From contig NZ_CP009323.1 in the NCBI RefSeq assembly GCF_000959725.1, positions 372,001 to 436,000 on the forward strand: DNA of 64,000 nt, written 5' to 3'. The translations under genes and the position numbers were made by a program. The notes under the pieces are model-generated. The model was not told the DNA's origin, made no database searches, and was given only the letters and a program-made list of their open reading frames with translations. This document shows positions 10,857 through 23,241 of this stretch, piece after piece (positions within the stretch are counted from its first letter, which is position 1; each line of letters opens with the position of its first letter). This DNA is from Burkholderia gladioli (GTDB lineage: Bacteria; Pseudomonadota; Gammaproteobacteria; Burkholderiales; Burkholderiaceae).

Positions 10857-10885
10857 AACCCCCGTTGCCTAGGGCAACGGGGGTT
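10857..10885 (-). terminator. rRNA operon terminator
   Basis: A perfect 13-bp stem (AACCCCCGTTGCC/GGCAACGGGGGTT) with a 3-base loop is followed on the minus strand by TTTTGTCTTTTT, just past the 5S gene. Confidence 0.95.
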
Positions 10886-10898
10886 GTCATGAAGGGAA

Positions 10899-11013
10899 GC
10901 CTGACGATTACCTACTTTCACACGGGCAATCCGCACTATCATCGGCGTGGAGTCGTTTCACGGTCCTGTTCGGGATGGGAAGGGGTGGTACCGACTCGCT
11001 ATGGTCATCAGGC
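10899..11013 (-). rRNA. rrf: 5S ribosomal RNA
   Basis: The minus strand begins GCCTGATGACCATAGCGAGT and ends in the complementary CGTCAGGC, the terminal stem of 5S rRNA. It contains the conserved CCCATCCCGAACAGG segment. It is the last gene of the rRNA operon. Confidence 0.96.
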
Positions 11014-11198
11014 TAAAGGGGTTGTCGCGTCGCTATGAGCGCCACGACCAATCTCGAAGAAGTAGTAATGGGGTTGTGTGTATCAGCACACGAGACTCCA
11101 TCTGTATGACCTGTCGCGCTCCAAGATCCTGAGCTGGGCTCAGGACGGGATGGCCGCGGTGCCTTGGCACCTGCGAACATCGGCGCAGACTGGTTATA
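11014..11198 (-). other. 23S-5S intergenic spacer
   Basis: This 185-base transcribed spacer contains a hairpin at 11128-11144 (CCTGAGC-TGG-GCTCAGG) and no gene. Such stems are usual sites of pre-rRNA processing. Confidence 0.6.
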
Positions 11199-14077
<2,879 letters not shown>

Positions 14078-14268
14078 CTATAACGAGTCTGTCTCGCTTT
14101 CGCTTGACAGGCCGCTACAGGTTGAGTTCTCGCATTTGTGCCGTATTCCAATTGAGCCGAACATGAAGTTCGAATCATCTTGAGATACATCGATACAATC
14201 ACAACCCGGATAGTTTCCACGCCCATCTCAATAGACGCTTCCGCTATCCAAATTACTACTTCTTCTAG

Positions 14269-14281
14269 ATTGTTAAAGAAC
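14269..14281 (-). promoter_or_regulatory. boxA antitermination element in the 16S-23S spacer
   Basis: The minus strand reads GTTCTTTAACAAT, close to the boxA consensus TGCTCTTTAACAAT bound by NusB/S10. It lies in the spacer between tRNA-Ala and 23S. Confidence 0.75.
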
Positions 14282-14372
14282 GACAGCCGATATCTTTCAA
14301 TATCCTCTGACTGGCTCAATCGCCAATGACAAAGACTCGAGTCAACTGACCCGAACGTTTGTCATTGAAGAT

Positions 14373-14448
14373 TGGTGGAGGCAGACGGGATCGAACCGAC
14401 GACCCCCTGCTTGCAAAGCAGGTGCTCTCCCAGCTGAGCTATGCCCCC
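14373..14448 (-). tRNA. tRNA-Ala (anticodon TGC)
   Basis: This 76-base tRNA runs from GGGGGCATAGCTCAGCTGGG to the encoded CCA end. The anticodon loop TTTGCAA gives TGC. It is the second tRNA in the 16S-23S spacer. Confidence 0.97.
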
Positions 14449-14484
14449 ATACAGAGACGTCTCAGGTTTCTACCGCCAGACAAT

Positions 14485-14561
14485 TGGTGGGTCTGGTTGG
14501 ATTCGAACCAACGACCCCCGCCTTATCAAGACGGTGCTCTAACCGACTGAGCTACAGACCC
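14485..14561 (-). tRNA. tRNA-Ile (anticodon GAT)
   Basis: This 77-base tRNA runs from GGGTCTGTAGCTCAGTCGGT to the encoded CCA. The anticodon loop TTGATAA gives GAT. It is the first tRNA of the rRNA spacer. Confidence 0.97.
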
Positions 14562-14625
14562 CTGAGTCTGTCTTGATTTACAGCCGATAAGCGTGAACGC
14601 TCAACTTTCGCGGTATTAGCTCGAG

Positions 14626-16160
<1,535 letters not shown>

Positions 16161-16563
16161 TACCTGTTACTGTTTTCGGTTCATAATGAACCGGTCGCTC
16201 ACTCAAAGCTGACAGGTTAATGAATTGCTTCACAAACCTGACTTACTTTTGTGTGAGACTCTTGATACTTTTGCTGACCTGATCCGGAGATCAGGACCGC
16301 TGCCATCAAGCGTCCACACTTATCGGCTGTAGATTTTTAAAGAGCGTATCTGCGAAGCAACTTTGGCTTCTTCAGCAGCAGAGAAGCGAGATTATGATCA
16401 ACATTTCGCAGCGCGTCAACTACTTTTTTCAGCGCCGCGATCAACACACTTCGTCGATCACTTCTCAGTCAAACGAGCCAGCTGCCGATCCAACCTAGCG
16501 CTCAGCCCATCCAACCTTGCTTCCCCTTTCGCACCGCGTTTCCGTTAGCGCGAAAGAGGCGTG
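16161..16563 (-). other. rRNA operon leader
   Basis: This is the roughly 400-base transcribed leader between promoter P1 and 16S. It holds boxA near 16333-16345 and no protein gene. Short open frames here lack ribosome sites and coding bias. Confidence 0.7.
16333..16345 (-). promoter_or_regulatory. boxA antitermination element in the rRNA leader
   Basis: The minus strand reads GCTCTTTAAAAAT, matching the boxA core GCTCTTTAACAAT with one change. It lies 173 bases before 16S. Confidence 0.75.
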
Positions 16564-16592
16564 ATTCTAAGCAGGCTTTGGCCAGCGCGCAA
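16564..16592 (-). promoter_or_regulatory. rRNA P1 promoter
   Basis: On the minus strand TTGCGC, exactly 17 bases and TAGAAT form a strong sigma-70 promoter. An AT-rich block just upstream (16597-16618, including a run of six T) could be an UP element. It points into the 16S gene. Confidence 0.78.
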
Positions 16593-16754
16593 GAGGGAAT
16601 CGAACATATTTTTTCGCCTTTCTCCCACATCCCCCTCGCCTTGCTTCGCCAGCACGTACCGGAATTCTCGTAGCCGTCCGGACGACCCGCTACTCCGCGC
16701 GGGAACCGACTAAAATGGCTGGCTCAAAGCACCCACCTCTAACTATCCAGATCT

Positions 16755-17972
16755 ATGCGCCAGCGAACCGCCAAACGCCTTCCCCCCGATGCCGACAAAC
16801 TGGTCGGCCTGTCGCTCGCGTTGTTCGCATCCGGCAGCCGTGTCGAGGACCGGTTCTGGGAAGCGAAGCTCGACGCGCTGCTCACGAAGGTGATCCGCAA
16901 CGGCAATCAGACGACCCTCGACGCCGCGCTCGACCATCTGCAGCAGAATCATCCCGATGCTTATGGCGCGCTTGCCGACATGGCGGAGACCCACAGCGAG
17001 TCGCTGCTCGTCGAACACGAGGGGCAGACGCACGAAGCGCTGCTCGTCGCCGTGCCGATTCTCGCCTGGACGCGCTACATGATTCCGTCCGGGACGCTCA
17101 AGGCCGAAATCGCCGAGGTCCTGCGCACGCACCTGCAGGCACATGTGCTCGCGGAACACACGCACGTCGCGCTCGCCCCCTTCCTCTACAGCATCGACCA
17201 ATTGCCGCGCCATCACGTCGAGGCCTATCGCCTCACGCAGCAGCTCGCGCAAGCCGCGCTCGGCGGCCAGGCGCCCCGCCTCAACTTCGGCGACCTGCCC
17301 GAAACCTCGCCGATCCTGGCTGACCCGCGCTTCCTGCTGGCCGTGGTCGCGACGCCAGCCGGCTCGCCGATGTTCCGCTGGCAGGAAGAAGAGCAAGGCG
17401 CGCGCATCGAGCGCGGCCAGTGCCTCGAACAATGGACCAGCCAGGGCGGCGGCAATCTGGCCAACGCGCTGCCGGGCTGCGAATTCGAATGCCTGCTGCC
17501 GGACGCCTATTACTCGGCATGCCGCGACGCCGACGAGCGCGTTCGTCCGCATACGGTTCGCACCGCCATCCGTTACCTGTTCGACACCATCGGCGCTGCC
17601 CCTCAGGAACTGCGGGCTGTCGTCGCAGGCTTCGGCGAGCGCCGCATCGACGAATACCGGATCGGCTTCACGCGACGCGGCAGCAACGACGTGATCTACG
17701 GCGTCGTGTGGCCGCTGTATGGACGCGAGAACGGCGACATCGCCGTGGAAGACACGATGGTCGATGCCGAGGCCCCGGTCGACGGCCCGATCGAGGAAAT
17801 CGTCTCGCTGCTGAAGGATACGGGCGTGACCGACATCCGCCGTCACGCCGGCCGCTTCGAACCGGAATACTGCGACGATTGCGGCGTTCCGCTGTATGCC
17901 GACCCGCTCGGTGAAATCGTCCACGCCGAAATGCCGGAAGACGCCTCCCCCGCCCAGCCGCATTTCCATTGA
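16755..17972 (+). CDS. DUF2863 family protein
   Basis: This 405-residue soluble protein of unknown function matches DUF2863, a family restricted to betaproteobacteria. The N-terminus MRQRTAKRLPPDADKLVGLS is followed by a mostly helical body. The C-terminus holds a CDDC pair (C373 and C376) in EYCDDCGVPLYADPLGE that could bind a metal or form a disulfide. There is no signal peptide or membrane segment. It is divergent from the rRNA operon and followed by its own terminator. A TAAAAT at 16711-16716 may serve as -10. No role can be assigned. Confidence 0.85.
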   Translation: MRQRTAKRLPPDADKLVGLSLALFASGSRVEDRFWEAKLDALLTKVIRNGNQTTLDAALDHLQQNHPDAYGALADMAETHSESLLVEHEGQTHEALLVAVPILAWTRYMIPSGTLKAEIAEVLRTHLQAHVLAEHTHVALAPFLYSIDQLPRHHVEAYRLTQQLAQAALGGQAPRLNFGDLPETSPILADPRFLLAVVATPAGSPMFRWQEEEQGARIERGQCLEQWTSQGGGNLANALPGCEFECLLPDAYYSACRDADERVRPHTVRTAIRYLFDTIGAAPQELRAVVAGFGERRIDEYRIGFTRRGSNDVIYGVVWPLYGRENGDIAVEDTMVDAEAPVDGPIEEIVSLLKDTGVTDIRRHAGRFEPEYCDDCGVPLYADPLGEIVHAEMPEDASPAQPHFH

Positions 17973-18005
17973 GCCGGCACGCCGCCGCGCTGTTTCACAG
18001 CGACA

Positions 18006-18036
18006 AAGAGCCGCCCGCGAGGCGGCTCTTTTTTTT
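18006..18036 (+). terminator. Rho-independent terminator after the DUF2863 gene
   Basis: A 10-bp stem AAGAGCCGCC/GGCGGCTCTT with a CGCGA loop is followed by a T run, 33 bases after the stop codon. Confidence 0.92.
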
Positions 18037-18153
18037 CACATACTTGCACCTCTTCCTATGACGTTCGGCTAGGCCGACGCGACGTAATCGTTTTGTCATC
18101 ATGTTCGCGACGCTAATCGTCATCACGCTACAAACCAAACGAAGGAGGCAGCG

Positions 18154-18990
18154 ATGAGATTCCTGGTGTTGAGTCCTGACGCGGAGCGCCGCGACGGCTT
18201 GAAGGCGTTGCTGCGGCAGATCGATCGGCACGGCGGCTACAACGATGCCAAGGATTGGCGGCAGGCCATGCGCGTCGTCAGGCAGCACAGCTTCGACATG
18301 ATCGTCGTCGACGCCCCGCACGGGCCTCGTCTCGGCGATCTGCGCGCGCTGTGCGAGGCCAGCGCGCCGACGCCCGTCGCGGTACTGGTCGACGATACGT
18401 CGGCCACGGCAGCCCAGGAACAGTTCGCGACCGGCGCGCAGGGCGTGGTTCCGCGCAGCATGGGCTCCCACCTCGTGATCCGGGCCTTCGAAATGGTGCT
18501 GCTGGGCGGCTACTACATACCGCCCGGTGCGCTCGATCTCATCGAGGCACGCCTGGCCGGCGATCGTTCAGTCCGTATCGCCAGGAAGATCCCCCTGCGT
18601 CGCCAACCGAGCACCGGCGTCCTCTCACCCAGGCAAGCGCAGATCATGCGTTTCGTGCACATGGGCAACACGAACAAAATGATTGCCCGCACGCTCGGCA
18701 TCAGCGAGGGCACGGTCAAGATCCATCTCGCCAGCATTTTCCAGCAGCTCGGCGCGGCCAACCGCGCCGCCGCCGTGGCAATCTACAACGGCTGGCTGCC
18801 GCCGCATCTGGAGGTGCTCGCGACGGCCCGCCAGACCCAGTCGCGCCCCTTGTTCGGCTCACCAGGCTCGATTCCGCCATCCCCACGCGCAAGCCGCAGG
18901 AAATATCCGCTGGTTGCCTACGAGGGGCCGCAGATCCCGGTACCCATGGCGGCCGAGCCGGAGCCGACGACGCCGAAACGCAACACCTGA
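18154..18990 (+). CDS. Orphan LuxR/NarL-type response regulator with degenerate receiver
   Basis: This 278-residue protein has an N-terminal receiver-like domain (about 1-115) and a C-terminal LuxR helix-turn-helix (about 150-210: LSPRQAQIMRFVHMGNTNKM...ISEGTVKIHL). A 60-residue Pro/Arg-rich tail follows. The phospho-acceptor position is D53 in VVDAP, but only one residue of the acidic pocket remains (D9). The conserved lysine is replaced by arginine in GVVPRS, and the switch Ser/Thr is not obvious. Phosphorylation-independent control is therefore possible. There is no histidine kinase gene nearby. GAAGGAGG gives a strong ribosome site. Direct repeats lie upstream. Confidence 0.85.
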   Translation: MRFLVLSPDAERRDGLKALLRQIDRHGGYNDAKDWRQAMRVVRQHSFDMIVVDAPHGPRLGDLRALCEASAPTPVAVLVDDTSATAAQEQFATGAQGVVPRSMGSHLVIRAFEMVLLGGYYIPPGALDLIEARLAGDRSVRIARKIPLRRQPSTGVLSPRQAQIMRFVHMGNTNKMIARTLGISEGTVKIHLASIFQQLGAANRAAAVAIYNGWLPPHLEVLATARQTQSRPLFGSPGSIPPSPRASRRKYPLVAYEGPQIPVPMAAEPEPTTPKRNT

Positions 18991-19050
18991 GTCGGCGCCG
19001 GGAGTCGAATCGGTTCCCATTTTTCAGCGTCAACGAGTAATATTCGAAGC

Positions 19051-19725
19051 ATGGGCTTCCTCTACACGCCGCTTCCGCTCTGGGTCGCCGTCGGTGGCTG
19101 GATCGCCGCCGCGGCGGCGCTCGCGCTCGCGTCGTGGAAGCGTCCGTTCAGCCGCCTCAAGGATCCGACACTGCAGCACGTCTGGTGTGCGCTGATCGCC
19201 ACGATCACCGTGCTCTGGGCTTCGAACGCCTGGCTCGACGACGGCCTCGTCATGCATCTGCTCGGCGCGACGCTGATCGCGACCCTGTTCGACTGGACGC
19301 TCGCCTTGATCGCGATGGGCGCCGTCACCGGCATCGCGGCCATCGTCTTCGATGCGAGCTGGCAGGGTGTCGGCCTAACCTATCTCGTCTACGGCGCCCT
19401 GCCGGTTGCCATTTCGACGCTGTTCCAGCGTGCCGCGGTTGCCTGGCTGCCCCACAACCTCCCAACATTCATCGTCGGCCAGGGCTTCGTCGCCCCGGCC
19501 GTCACCATCGGCATCGTGGCCGCAGCGGCAGCAGGCGTGCAGATCGGCATCGCCGACGGCTCGGCCCTGGTGATTCCGGCCGGTTATGGATTGAACACGC
19601 TGCTGCTCGCACTCGGCGAGGCCTGGTTCACCGGCATGGCCACCGCCCTGATCGCAATCTACCGGCCGGCCTGGGTGACCACCTTCGATGTGCGTCGCTA
19701 CCGTCTCGGCGGCCCTCGCGCCTGA
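19051..19725 (+). CDS. CbiM-like energy-coupling factor transporter permease family membrane protein
   Basis: This 224-residue protein has six or so hydrophobic segments. The region VMHLLGATLIATLFDWTLALIAM resembles the CbiM signature HLLGxxLLxLxxGPW, placing it in the ECF permease (CbiM/PF01891) superfamily annotated in many betaproteobacteria. CbiM proteins are S-components for Ni or Co, but they normally start with a metal-binding MHI motif. That motif is absent here (MGFLYTPLPLW) and no CbiQ or CbiO genes are adjacent. Metal transport is therefore doubtful. Codon use is normal. Confidence 0.65.
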   Translation: MGFLYTPLPLWVAVGGWIAAAAALALASWKRPFSRLKDPTLQHVWCALIATITVLWASNAWLDDGLVMHLLGATLIATLFDWTLALIAMGAVTGIAAIVFDASWQGVGLTYLVYGALPVAISTLFQRAAVAWLPHNLPTFIVGQGFVAPAVTIGIVAAAAAGVQIGIADGSALVIPAGYGLNTLLLALGEAWFTGMATALIAIYRPAWVTTFDVRRYRLGGPRA

Positions 19726-19751
19726 AAATATCCACTGCTGCTCGGGCAATC

Positions 19752-19781
19752 GTGCCGGCTCGGTTCGCGAGCCGGCACTTT
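19752..19781 (+). terminator. Terminator-like hairpin after the CbiM-like gene
   Basis: An 11-bp perfect stem GTGCCGGCTCG/CGAGCCGGCAC with a 5-base loop is followed by only three T residues. Confidence 0.6.
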
Positions 19782-19890
19782 CGACCAGCCAAACAGCAGC
19801 ATGTCAAAAAAATTGCGCTAAGATTGAACTCTTCGCCTTCGCCGGGCATCTTACGTGCCCGGCGACTCAATTCCGCACTCTCGAATCCTG

Positions 19891-20511
19891 ATGGACAGCT
19901 TCCCCGCCCAGCGTCTATTCGGCGTGTTCGGCAAGCTGGCAGCCTGTGTCGCAGGCCTGTCGCTTGCGCTTTCCGCCCCCGCCTTCGCCGACCTGCTCGA
20001 TCAGCGCACCGAACTGATCAATAAATACGTCACCGAAATGCATGCCGATCCGCTCGTCGCCGACTGCGCCGCGCACGGCAATTTCATTGCGAGCACATCG
20101 AGTGCATTCGATCACGTCGAATTCCCGCCCAGCGCATTCGACAGCAGCAATGCCACGATCACCCCCTGGAACGACTCGTTCGACGAGGGCAAGCAGCGCA
20201 TCAAGGTCGACAGCATCGTGACGGTCGAAGGTCTCGGTATTTCGCAGAACGGCGGTGACCCGGCCAGCCTGAAATTCCGCTGCGGCTATGTCGGCAGCCA
20301 GATGCTCGCCTTCAGCTGGAACGACCCGGTCCCTCCCGCCAGGCCGCGCGCCGAGCGCAGCAGTTCGTCGAAGCGGCAATTGCACGGTGGTCATCGCGGC
20401 AAGGGCAAGGCCAAGGCGAGCGGCAAGAGCACTCGCAAATCGGCGACGGTGAAGAAATCGACGACGAGCAAGAAAGCCGTCAAGAAGAAGAGCACGGCGA
20501 AGAAATCCTGA
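19891..20511 (+). CDS. BspC-domain exported protein with lysine-rich histone-like tail
   Basis: This 206-residue protein begins MDSFPAQRLFGVFGKLAACV, a signal peptide cleaved near PAFADLL. The central part (about 35-145) looks like the BspC domain found in Burkholderia and Brucella secreted proteins, with two cysteines (C in VADCAAHG and in FRCGYVG) probably disulfide-bonded. From about residue 165 the tail is Lys/Ser/Thr/Ala-rich (KASGKSTRKSATVKKSTTSK), like the AlgP/histone H1 tails, and strongly basic. Biological role unknown; binding of polyanions such as DNA or LPS is inferred only from charge. The ATG follows TCCTG without a clear ribosome site. Confidence 0.68.
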   Translation: MDSFPAQRLFGVFGKLAACVAGLSLALSAPAFADLLDQRTELINKYVTEMHADPLVADCAAHGNFIASTSSAFDHVEFPPSAFDSSNATITPWNDSFDEGKQRIKVDSIVTVEGLGISQNGGDPASLKFRCGYVGSQMLAFSWNDPVPPARPRAERSSSSKRQLHGGHRGKGKAKASGKSTRKSATVKKSTTSKKAVKKKSTAKKS

Positions 20512-20553
20512 GCCCCGGCGCCCTCGCGGCGCGTCACGATCGGCTCTTCATGC

Positions 20554-20587
20554 AAAAGGCCGGAATGCGTCGACATTCCGGCCTTTT
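20554..20587. terminator. Bidirectional terminator between the BspC gene and the M14 peptidase gene
   Basis: A 14-bp perfect stem AAAAGGCCGGAATG/CATTCCGGCCTTTT with a 6-base loop is flanked by A and T residues, serving both convergent genes. Confidence 0.92.
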
Positions 20588-20620
20588 GTTTTGCGCATTC
20601 AACGCCGAGGCATCGGCTCC

Positions 20621-21772
20621 TCAGGCAAAGCGCTGCAGATGGTTCAGGATCGGCAGCAGCATCGAGGCACCGAGCGCCGCGCTGCGCTCGCCGTTCCAGC
20701 CGACGCGCTCGTCCGGCAGGTTGGCGTTGTCCTTGAACGGCATTTCGAGCGTCAGCGATAGGCAGCCGAAGGCGTGGCCAATGTATTTCGAGGCCAGCTT
20801 GAGCGCATCCTCGCGATACTTGCTGGCCGCATAACCATGCTCGTCCTGGAAATCGGGGCTTGCCTGCTTGAACGCGGCGATGAACGCGTCCTGCTCCTCG
20901 CGCTGGCGATCGGTGAAGCCGGGCAGCATTTCCGAACCGGCCACGAACACGTAGGGCAGGTCCTCGTCGCCGTGGATGTCGAAGAACATGTCGCAGCCGA
21001 TCGCGTGGATCGCATCGCGCACCACCAGCACCTCGGGGCTGCGCGCCGCGTCGGGTTCCATCCACTCGCGGTTCAGGTTGGCGCCGACCGCGTTGGTGCG
21101 CAGGTTGCCGTGCACGCTGCCGTCGGGATTCATGTTCGCGACGATATAGAAGGTCGCGTGATCGTAGAGCTTGCGCGCAACCGCGTCGCCCGCCCAGTCG
21201 CCCCAGCCCGCCAGACGCTTGACCAGCCCTTCCACGAACCATTCGGCCATCGATTCGCCGGGATGCTGGCGCGCGATGACCCATACCTTCTTCTTGCTGC
21301 CATCCTCGTCGGGCGTGCCGAGCACGAGCAGGGACATCGGCCGCCCCTCGACGGTACGGCCCAGCTCGACCACGTTGGCCTGCGGCATCTGCTGGATCGC
21401 GCCGAGGAATTCCGAATGACGCTCCTCGCCATAGGGCTCGAAGTAGGCGTAGTAGATGCTGTCGAATTCCGGCGTGTGATCGATCGTCATCACCTTGCCA
21501 TCGAAATCGGTCGGCACGCGGAACCAGTTCACGCGGTCATAGCTCGCCGCCGCGCGATAACCGCGCCAGCCCGCCGGGTAGGCGCTCTCGTGCGCGTTCT
21601 CGAAACGCATCACGCAGCGCTCGCCGCGCGCGCCCGACAGGCGGAAATAGAACCATTGCGCGAACTCGGATTGATTGTCGCCGCGAATCCGCAGGCGGAT
21701 CTCCTCGGGACGCTCGCAGAACACGACGTCGATCGCGCCGGCATCGAACTGGGTGGAAATCGAGAGAGTCAT
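20621..21772 (-). CDS. M14 family cytosolic carboxypeptidase-like metallopeptidase
   Basis: This 383-residue zinc carboxypeptidase belongs to the cytosolic carboxypeptidase (CCP/AGTPBP1-like) branch of M14. An N-terminal beta-sandwich domain (1-125) precedes the catalytic domain. Zinc ligands are H170 and E173 (HPGES) and H267 (DIHGDE). The catalytic glutamate is probably E343 (LTLEMPFK). There is no signal peptide. TGGAGA lies six bases before the ATG. Bacterial CCP-like enzymes have no firmly established substrate; removal of C-terminal acidic residues is known for eukaryotic homologues. It precedes yaaA-divergent DNA and may share transcription with yaaA, 69 bases upstream on the same strand. 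Confidence 0.92.
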   Translation of the reverse strand: MTLSISTQFDAGAIDVVFCERPEEIRLRIRGDNQSEFAQWFYFRLSGARGERCVMRFENAHESAYPAGWRGYRAAASYDRVNWFRVPTDFDGKVMTIDHTPEFDSIYYAYFEPYGEERHSEFLGAIQQMPQANVVELGRTVEGRPMSLLVLGTPDEDGSKKKVWVIARQHPGESMAEWFVEGLVKRLAGWGDWAGDAVARKLYDHATFYIVANMNPDGSVHGNLRTNAVGANLNREWMEPDAARSPEVLVVRDAIHAIGCDMFFDIHGDEDLPYVFVAGSEMLPGFTDRQREEQDAFIAAFKQASPDFQDEHGYAASKYREDALKLASKYIGHAFGCLSLTLEMPFKDNANLPDERVGWNGERSAALGASMLLPILNHLQRFA

Positions 21773-21841
21773 CTTGTCTCCAGGTAGCCGCGCCCTCTTG
21801 AGGCACGGGATCAGATCGGAATCTCGGGGACGGCGCGTGGA

Positions 21842-22624
21842 TTACGCGCCGATCCGCCGACGGAACACATAGGTGGAATCGTTCGAGGCCTCGGCGTCGA
21901 AGGCATACCCTTCCTCGGCGAAGTCCTTCAAATGCTCGGCCGACGCGATGCGCCGGGTCACCGCGTAACGCGCCATCAAGCCGCGCGCGCGCTTGGCGTG
22001 GAAGCTGATGATCTTGTAGCGGCCGCCCTTCCAGTCCTCGAACACCGGCGTGATGACCGGCGCGTCGAGCAGCTTCGGCTTCACCGACTTGAAGTACTCG
22101 GTCGAGGCGCAGTTCACGAGCACGCGTGCGTCGCCATCGCGCGAGGCCAGTTGCGTGTTCAAGGCCCGCGTGATGCGCTCGCCCCAGAAGGCGTACAGGT
22201 CCTTGCCGCGCGGATTCTGGAAACGCGTGCCCATCTCGAGCCGATACGGCTGCAACAGGTCCAGCGGGCGCAGCAGCCCATAGAGGCCGGACAGCACGCG
22301 CACATGCTGCTGCGCATAGTCGAGATCGGAGGCGGACAAGGTCCGCGCGTCGAAACCCTCGTAGACATCGCCATTGAAGGCGAGCACCGCCTGCTTGGCG
22401 TTGGCGGCCGTGAACTGGCGCGACCAATCCGCGTAACGCTGGAAGTTGAGACGGGCCAACGGGTCCGAAATGTCCATCAGCGTGGAAATCTGCTGCGGCG
22501 ACAGTTTCCGCAATCCCTCGATCAGCTCGGCCGCGTCTTCGATGAAGTCGGGCAGCGTGTGGGTCGGAATATGGGGCGGGGTCTCGTAATCGAGCGATTT
22601 CGCGGGAGAGAGAACGATTATCAT
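21842..22624 (-). CDS. yaaA: Peroxide stress protein YaaA (DUF328)
   Basis: This 260-residue protein has the YaaA N-terminus [16 protein letters not shown], internal [18 protein letters not shown] and the ending [18 protein letters not shown]. In E. coli YaaA is induced by OxyR and limits free iron during peroxide stress; the fold is DNA-binding. It is divergent from the PIN gene with only 57 bases between start codons. I did not find a clear OxyR site in that short gap. Confidence 0.95.
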   Translation of the reverse strand: MIIVLSPAKSLDYETPPHIPTHTLPDFIEDAAELIEGLRKLSPQQISTLMDISDPLARLNFQRYADWSRQFTAANAKQAVLAFNGDVYEGFDARTLSASDLDYAQQHVRVLSGLYGLLRPLDLLQPYRLEMGTRFQNPRGKDLYAFWGERITRALNTQLASRDGDARVLVNCASTEYFKSVKPKLLDAPVITPVFEDWKGGRYKIISFHAKRARGLMARYAVTRRIASAEHLKDFAEEGYAFDAEASNDSTYVFRRRIGA

Positions 22625-22681
22625 AGAGGCTCGCCGGCACGCGGTGCGGTGCCGTCAGACGAAAACCACCGATTGTAACGA

Positions 22682-23182
22682 ATGCCCAGCCCCAACGCTC
22701 CGCGAGACGGGCACCGCGTGGTGCTCGACTCGAACGTCTGGATCGACATCCTCGTGTTCGACGACCCCGCCGTGCGCCCGATCCGGGCCGCGCTCGAGAA
22801 CGGCAGCCTGGTTGCCCTAATCGACGCGCGCTGCCTGAACGAACTCGAGCACGTGCTCGACTATCCGCAATTCGCCTCGCGCGCGGTCGACAAGGCCGCC
22901 GCGCTGGCCACCGTCGCCCGGCTCTCGCAAGCGGCCGATGGCTCGGCTCCGCTGCCCGAGAACGCGCCGCCGCTGCCGAAGTGCAAGGACCGCGACGACC
23001 AGAAATTCCTCGAACTCGCCCGGGCCGTCGATGCCGACTGGCTCGTGTCGAAAGACCGCGCGCTGCTGAAGCTCTCGCGCCGCACCGAACGCGACTTCCA
23101 CTTCCGGATCGCGCAGCCGGCGCCGTTCGTGAGCGCCTGCGGGCTCGAACCCGCCGAACCTACCGAGCCGACGCCGGCCTGA
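22682..23182 (+). CDS. Solitary PIN-domain protein (putative toxin, PIN family)
   Basis: This 166-residue PIN-like nuclease matches the 'putative toxin-antitoxin component, PIN family' group. Predicted metal-binding acidic residues are D16 (VVLDSNVWID), E54 (LNELE), D105/D106 (KDRDDQKFLELA) and D125 (VSKDRALL). No small antitoxin gene precedes or follows it. Instead it lies in front of an aminotransferase gene, 59 bases away on the same strand. That suggests a housekeeping RNA-processing role or a stand-alone nuclease rather than a classic toxin. The catalytic set is intact. Confidence 0.85.
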   Translation: MPSPNAPRDGHRVVLDSNVWIDILVFDDPAVRPIRAALENGSLVALIDARCLNELEHVLDYPQFASRAVDKAAALATVARLSQAADGSAPLPENAPPLPKCKDRDDQKFLELARAVDADWLVSKDRALLKLSRRTERDFHFRIAQPAPFVSACGLEPAEPTEPTPA

Positions 23183-23241
23183 AGGCCGCAGCCCGCGCCG
23201 CGCTCGGCCCCGTCCACCCCATCGCATCCGCCCGACACACG

